Shown here piece after piece: positions 4,612 through 7,845 of a stretch of DNA of 7,845 nt. The notes beneath the pieces were generated by a model. The model was not told the origin of the DNA. It did no database searches and saw only the letters and a program-made list of their open reading frames with translations. This DNA comes from Deltaproteobacteria bacterium (lineage in GTDB: Bacteria; Desulfobacterota; Desulfobacteria; Desulfobacterales; UBA11574). The position numbers and the translations under genes are program-made. Every line of letters starts with the position of its first letter. The first letter of the stretch is position 1. The stretch spans positions 1-7,845 of the forward strand of contig JAFDBA010000099.1 in assembly GCA_019313505.1 (NCBI GenBank), given 5' to 3'.

Positions 4612-6488
4612 TACTGTGCATCTCCCGAGTTATTTTTAAACCTGTTTAGATATTTTCGAGCCCTTTGATTTTTGGGATTGATAATCAGAGACTTTTCAAG
4701 GTTGTCAATGCACTGGTTCCTTTTTCCTTGTTTTTGTTGGACCACAGCAAGGTTGAAAAGGGCTTTGTCGAGATAGTTTGGTCTTGACTCAGACACGAGA
4801 AGGAACATTTTTTCGGCATTCATATAATCCTTCTTTGTCGCATAAATAAAGCCGAGGTTAAAAAAGGTGTCAGCAGAACGGTAGTTAAGGTCTGCGGCTT
4901 TCTGGTATGCTTTGATGGCCTTGTAGTAATCTTTCGATCTGGTATATAGTCTTCCCAAATCAAAGTATGCCCCGGCATTTTGAGGATCAGCCTTAACTGC
5001 TTTGCGGAGCAATGTTACCCCTTTACCGGGGTTTTTCCCCAAGAGACTGCCTGCCTGCCCTAGCAGAGCCTGTGAATAATACATGTTGACTTCTGGCGGA
5101 TTTACCGGGTTTTGTGCTATGATATCTTCAAACAATTCCACGGATCGGCTGTAATTTTTGTTGATTAGCGCCTCTTTAGCCAATTCTAAGGTAAAGGGTT
5201 TCTGTGTCTTGGATTTGGCGGTGGTCGGTACGTTTATGGAATGATTGGGTTTGGGCGTAGATCTCATTTCTATAGATGTTGGTGAGGTAAAATGACGGCC
5301 TTTTTCTTTCGAATATGATACTGGATCGGTGAGTACGGGGGGATCCGATTTCTGCAAATTTTCTTTTGAAGATATTCCTTTATTGAATAAACCACCAAGG
5401 ATCATGACGATGACGGCCAAAGTCACGGCAGAGCCCCAGAAGAACTTTTTATTTTGTGTGTTCGTAGCGGCAGAGGCCCAGAGAAATAGTTTTTTTCGAA
5501 TGCGCGTAACAATAGGTTCTCTATAATTTTGGATGGTATTTACCTTGGTTTCTTCCTCTAAATTCATTTTCTTTTTGGTACGTTCTGCTTTTTGGGTAGA
5601 GGTGAGAGGATAGGTCACAAAATGGGGCGGATGTTCATTGTAAGGCTGGTCAGAAAAATTTGAAGCTATGTTTTTATTGGTTTCATTGGGAAGACGGAGT
5701 TCTTCAGAGCATTCTTTAATGATGGTGGAGGTAATCTTTTTCAAATTTCGGACATAACCTGTTAAGAGGGCATGATCACAAATTTTGTTTATAAGGCGAG
5801 GATACCCATCAGAAAAACGATATACTTCCTGGATCGCCTTTCGATTGAAGAGCTTTTTCTCAGTCCCGGCGACTTTCAATCGGTGTTTAATGTATTCAAA
5901 CGTTTCAATTTCTGACAATGGTTTAATTTGGTAGTTCAGCATAATTCTTTGCCGAAGAGCACGACATTCTTGTGAGGCCAGGGTTTGATTTATTTCGTTT
6001 TGCCCAATAAAAAATATGTTAATTAATTTTTGCTCCGGGAGTTCTATATTTGATAAAAGTCGAATATTCTCAAGAAGGTCTTTTGACAAATTATGCGCTT
6101 CATCAATTATGAGAAGAACATTTTTATTTTCCGAATATACTTCCTTTAAAAACCGGCTGAAATAAACAATAAAATCTACTTTGTTGTCAAATTTTTTGGG
6201 AATATTGAATGATATCGCAATAAAATTAAAGAAATCAATGAGATCTAAGGCAGGATTTGTTATAAATGCAACAAACGTATCATTTTCGATATTTTCTAAT
6301 AATGCATTAATCAATGTTGTTTTACCCGTACCTACGTCTCCGGTAACAAGCAAAAAGCCCTTCTGGTCTACGATACCATACTTTAGAGTTGCCAAGGCTT
6401 CCTTGTGCTTATCGCCGAGCCAAAGAAATCCTGGGTCTGTGGTTAACTGAAAGGGCTTTTTAACCAATTTATAATGAGACAGATACAT
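4611..6488 (-). CDS. ExeA/GspA-type AAA ATPase fused to a membrane segment and TPRs
   Basis: The 625-residue protein starts with the canonical ExeA-family opening MYLSHYKLVKKPFQLTTDPGFLW, so the ATG at 6488 is secure despite no clear ribosome site. The ATPase occupies about 1-260: Walker A GDVGTGKT (50-57), Walker B VLLIIDEAH (124-132), arginine region ALRQRI (177-182), sensor 2 DGYPRLINKICDHAL (227-241). A basic linker precedes one membrane segment (about 349-368). A Ser/Pro-rich linker then leads to four or five TPRs (about 433-608; clear units near 505-538, 539-572 and 573-606). ExeA/GspA uses ATP and peptidoglycan binding to place the type II secretion secretin, and MshM is its MSHA-pilus relative. 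Here the C-terminus resembles MshN-type TPRs rather than a peptidoglycan-binding domain. The LysM partner encoded next may supply cell-wall binding. The exact machine served is unknown. Confidence 0.92.
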   Translation of the reverse strand: MYLSHYKLVKKPFQLTTDPGFLWLGDKHKEALATLKYGIVDQKGFLLVTGDVGTGKTTLINALLENIENDTFVAFITNPALDLIDFFNFIAISFNIPKKFDNKVDFIVYFSRFLKEVYSENKNVLLIIDEAHNLSKDLLENIRLLSNIELPEQKLINIFFIGQNEINQTLASQECRALRQRIMLNYQIKPLSEIETFEYIKHRLKVAGTEKKLFNRKAIQEVYRFSDGYPRLINKICDHALLTGYVRNLKKITSTIIKECSEELRLPNETNKNIASNFSDQPYNEHPPHFVTYPLTSTQKAERTKKKMNLEEETKVNTIQNYREPIVTRIRKKLFLWASAATNTQNKKFFWGSAVTLAVIVMILGGLFNKGISSKENLQKSDPPVLTDPVSYSKEKGRHFTSPTSIEMRSTPKPNHSINVPTTAKSKTQKPFTLELAKEALINKNYSRSVELFEDIIAQNPVNPPEVNMYYSQALLGQAGSLLGKNPGKGVTLLRKAVKADPQNAGAYFDLGRLYTRSKDYYKAIKAYQKAADLNYRSADTFFNLGFIYATKKDYMNAEKMFLLVSESRPNYLDKALFNLAVVQQKQGKRNQCIDNLEKSLIINPKNQRARKYLNRFKNNSGDAQ

Positions 6489-6741
6489 AAATATATAATT
6501 TGATTAATTCTCTATATCGTGATTGTGAGTGAGGCTGGAAATCAGCCGAAATGATCGGCACAATTTTCCCTAAGGCTTTCTCTGCCTTTATTATGCAAAC
6601 ATCATGCAAAATCAATTGGTTGCGGTGATTTAAAGCGAATATTATGAATTATCAGATAGTTATAGCTATAGTATTGTAAAGACAGCTATCCTAATTAATC
6701 GAAAATTATGTGGAATTGTGGGGTAAATTCTATAAATTCTA

Positions 6742-6755
6742 TGTAAATTATTACA
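6742..6755. promoter_or_regulatory. Operator-like inverted repeat TGTAA-N4-TTACA next to tandem repeats
   Basis: The perfect 5-bp dyad is abutted by two head-to-tail AAATTCTAT units (6725-6733, 6734-6742), about 75 bp upstream of the likely flavoprotein promoter. The shape suits a dimeric regulator, but the region is AT-rich and chance cannot be excluded. Confidence 0.3.
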
Positions 6756-6828
6756 CAATTTTTGGGTAATACAAAGAAAAGAAAAGCCAAAGACAGTTTA
6801 GAAGACGAAAAATGGAAGGGTATAATTT

Positions 6829-6858
6829 TTGCGATTTACGAAAGAAATTTTGTATGAT
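6829..6858 (+). promoter_or_regulatory. Probable promoter of the flavoprotein gene
   Basis: TTGCGA (6829-6834), an 18-bp spacer and TATGAT (6853-6858) form a reasonable sigma70-like promoter about 90 bp ahead of the ATG at 6947. A second -10-like box TATAAT (6864-6869) lacks a good -35. Confidence 0.4.
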
Positions 6859-6946
6859 ATTAATATAATAATGCGGGTACGACAACGCCAATCAGAAAAT
6901 TTTGATTGTCAAAACAAAGATAAAAAACAAAAAAAGGGGGTATATA

Positions 6947-7579
6947 ATGATTTTAGGATTTAATGGAAGTCCAAAACCCGATAGTAATCTGCGAAGGATA
7001 ATTGATATGATGTTAAAAGAATCCGGAAAGGATTACCGGATATATGATCTGGCACAAATGAATATCAAGCCTTGTGTGGGATGTGTCAAGTGTGCCAAAA
7101 ACAATCGGTGTGTCATGGAAGACGATATGTTTCCCTTGTATGATGAAATCGTGGAATCTGATGCTATTGTTGTTGGAGCGGTCGTATATTTTAGAAAAGC
7201 AAATGGGTTTACCCATAATTTTCTTGAACGATTTTTCCCTTTGCGCCATAAAAAACCTCAGACCATGGGAAAGCCGGCTGTCTCGGTAGCTGTCGGAGGT
7301 AACGAAGCGGAAATTGTGTGCGATGAAATCAGCTATCATCTAAGTAGTTATTTTAATTTTGAAATAGTGGATAAACTCTTCTACAATACCATGACCCCCC
7401 CGTGTTTTACATGCGGATTTGGAACCACCTGTAAATATGGTGGTCCGGCACGTTGGATGTCTCCTGAGGAATTTGATAATTTTAATGAGGTTACCCCTGA
7501 CATGTTTCAAAAATTTGAGACAGATAATAAGATTGTAAAGAGAGTAAAGGAAATAGGAAGACGACTGGGTAGTATATAA
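6947..7579 (+). CDS. Isf-type iron-sulfur flavoprotein (flavodoxin-like NAD(P)H/FMN reductase family)
   Basis: The ATG at 6947 is chosen because AAGGGGG (6934-6940) precedes it by six bases and the protein then opens directly with the first beta strand MILGFNGSPK; the longer TTG frame from 6902 adds only a Lys-rich tail. The 210-residue chain has the FMN phosphate loop GSPKPDSNLRRI (7-18) and the compact motif C43-x2-C46-x2-C49-x5-C55. This is the exact spacing of the [4Fe-4S] ligands in methanogen Isf. The flavodoxin fold continues with SDAIVVGAVVYF. A second cluster, C153-x2-C156-x5-C162 in PPCFTCGFGTTC, follows, with C125 also present. Isf-like proteins pass electrons from ferredoxin to small acceptors such as oxygen or peroxide in anaerobes; the natural partner here is unknown. 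It is likely soluble. The next gene starts 171 bp downstream. Confidence 0.9.
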   Translation: MILGFNGSPKPDSNLRRIIDMMLKESGKDYRIYDLAQMNIKPCVGCVKCAKNNRCVMEDDMFPLYDEIVESDAIVVGAVVYFRKANGFTHNFLERFFPLRHKKPQTMGKPAVSVAVGGNEAEIVCDEISYHLSSYFNFEIVDKLFYNTMTPPCFTCGFGTTCKYGGPARWMSPEEFDNFNEVTPDMFQKFETDNKIVKRVKEIGRRLGSI

Positions 7580-7678
7580 CTTCTCTTGCATTGTTGATTA
7601 TTAGAAACGCAGCCCCACAAAATTAAAGCCGCCTCAGGACCACGTCATTTAAACAGGTAATTGCATGGAGTAAAGAAT

Positions 7679-7697
7679 CCTGGCCCAGAGGACCAGG
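7679..7697 (+). terminator. Weak hairpin between flavoprotein and next gene
   Basis: CCTGG (7679-7683) pairs with CCAGG (7693-7697) around a 9-nt loop and is followed by the moderately T-rich CTTTGCCTTGTT. The stem is short and the tail poor, so termination here would be partial at best. Confidence 0.25.
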
Positions 7698-7750
7698 CTT
7701 TGCCTTGTTATCGAGTCTCATAAAAAAATGGATGCGGAGAAACAAAAAGC

Positions 7751-7845
7751 ATGATTAAAGAAATGGTATGGAATAAGTATTTGCAAGAGGAAGGATTGGA
7801 TAAATATCCGGAGATTGTGAAATTATTCGATTCTGATTCAGAAGC
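7751..7845 (+). CDS. Unrecognised protein, N-terminal 31 codons only
   Basis: An ATG at 7751 with GGAG about 11 bases upstream (7736-7739) opens a frame that runs to the window edge. The visible part, beginning MIKEMVWNKYLQEEGLDKYP, is hydrophilic and acidic, with no signal peptide or known motif, so it is probably cytoplasmic. An 8-codon frame starting at ATG 7728 ends in TGA at 7752-7754, overlapping this start as ATGA. The same strand and 171-bp gap make co-transcription with the flavoprotein possible. I do not recognise the family. Confidence 0.6.
   Translation, partial: MIKEMVWNKYLQEEGLDKYPEIVKLFDSDSE

Larger units (their letters stand above)
6489..6946. other. 458-bp AT-rich divergent intergenic region
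   Basis: It separates the ATPase (-) from the flavoprotein (+) and must carry both promoters. Visible elements are direct repeats ATGCAAA at 6593-6599 and 6604-6610 (11-bp period, one helical turn), an inverted repeat GCCGA-N5-TCGGC (6545-6559) and the palindrome TATAGCTATA (6661-6670). There is also a tandem AAATTCTAT pair (6725-6742) followed directly by the inverted repeat TGTAA-N4-TTACA (6742-6755). No small gene or known RNA was recognised, and no convincing promoter was found for the ATPase. Confidence 0.7.

Noticed and set aside
6181..6450. Plus-strand frames antisense to the ATPase
   Set aside because: They are shadows of the Walker A-containing region, with no ribosome site.
6902..6946. 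TTG-started N-terminal extension of the flavoprotein
   Set aside because: It contains the Shine-Dalgarno sequence itself (6934-6940) and a Lys-rich stretch unlike the flavodoxin fold.

Overview
The window most resembles a Gram-negative, anaerobic bacterium of the sulfate-reducing deltaproteobacterial kind (Desulfobacterales-like). This is an inference from gene content: an MltF-like lytic transglycosylase, outer-membrane lipoproteins with SPOR and NlpC/P60 domains, an ExeA-type ATPase fused to TPRs, and an Isf-type iron-sulfur flavoprotein. No rRNA or other marker gene fixes the taxonomy. The left end (lytic transglycosylase) is visibly richer in G+C than the ExeA locus and the AT-rich intergenic DNA on the right.

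Layout, left to right. (1) The C-terminal part of a membrane-bound lytic transglycosylase (+), cut by the window edge, ends at 937. (2) A 511-bp gap holds an interrupted protein-like frame (950-1186), then a strong sigma70-like promoter, a 5' hairpin and a near-perfect intrinsic terminator. Together these read as a roughly 100-nt small RNA or attenuated leader ahead of an HU-family DNA-binding protein (+, 1449-1712). (3) The 320-bp convergent gap 1713-2032 contains a cluster of four small hairpins. (4) A leftward unit follows: an EI24/CysZ-like membrane protein (start reassigned to GTG at 3746 because a consensus promoter lies inside the longer frame), then a 45-aa ORF that is essentially a Tat signal peptide without a passenger, then a SPOR + NlpC/P60 lipoprotein whose start overlaps that ORF's stop. 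(5) A second leftward unit is an ExeA/GspA-type AAA ATPase with a membrane segment and C-terminal TPRs (MshM + MshN-like in one chain). It overlaps by one base (TAATG) a LysM-like lipoprotein with three C-terminal 18-residue repeats. (6) A 458-bp AT-rich divergent intergenic region follows. (7) An Isf-type flavoprotein (+) and the first 31 codons of an unrecognised gene (+) close the window.

A common theme from 1 to 6488 is the cell envelope: peptidoglycan cleavage (lytic transglycosylase, NlpC/P60), peptidoglycan binding (SPOR, LysM, and by family precedent the ExeA class), and membrane proteins. The ATPase-TPR/LysM pair is best read as an envelope-spanning assembly module for a secretion or pilus apparatus, but no secretin or pilin gene is in view. 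No tRNA, rRNA, CRISPR array, transposase gene or complete mobile element was found. The best leads for something undescribed are the passenger-less Tat ORF coupled to the NlpC lipoprotein, the small-RNA candidate upstream of HU, and the ATPase-TPR fusion with its repeat-tailed LysM partner.
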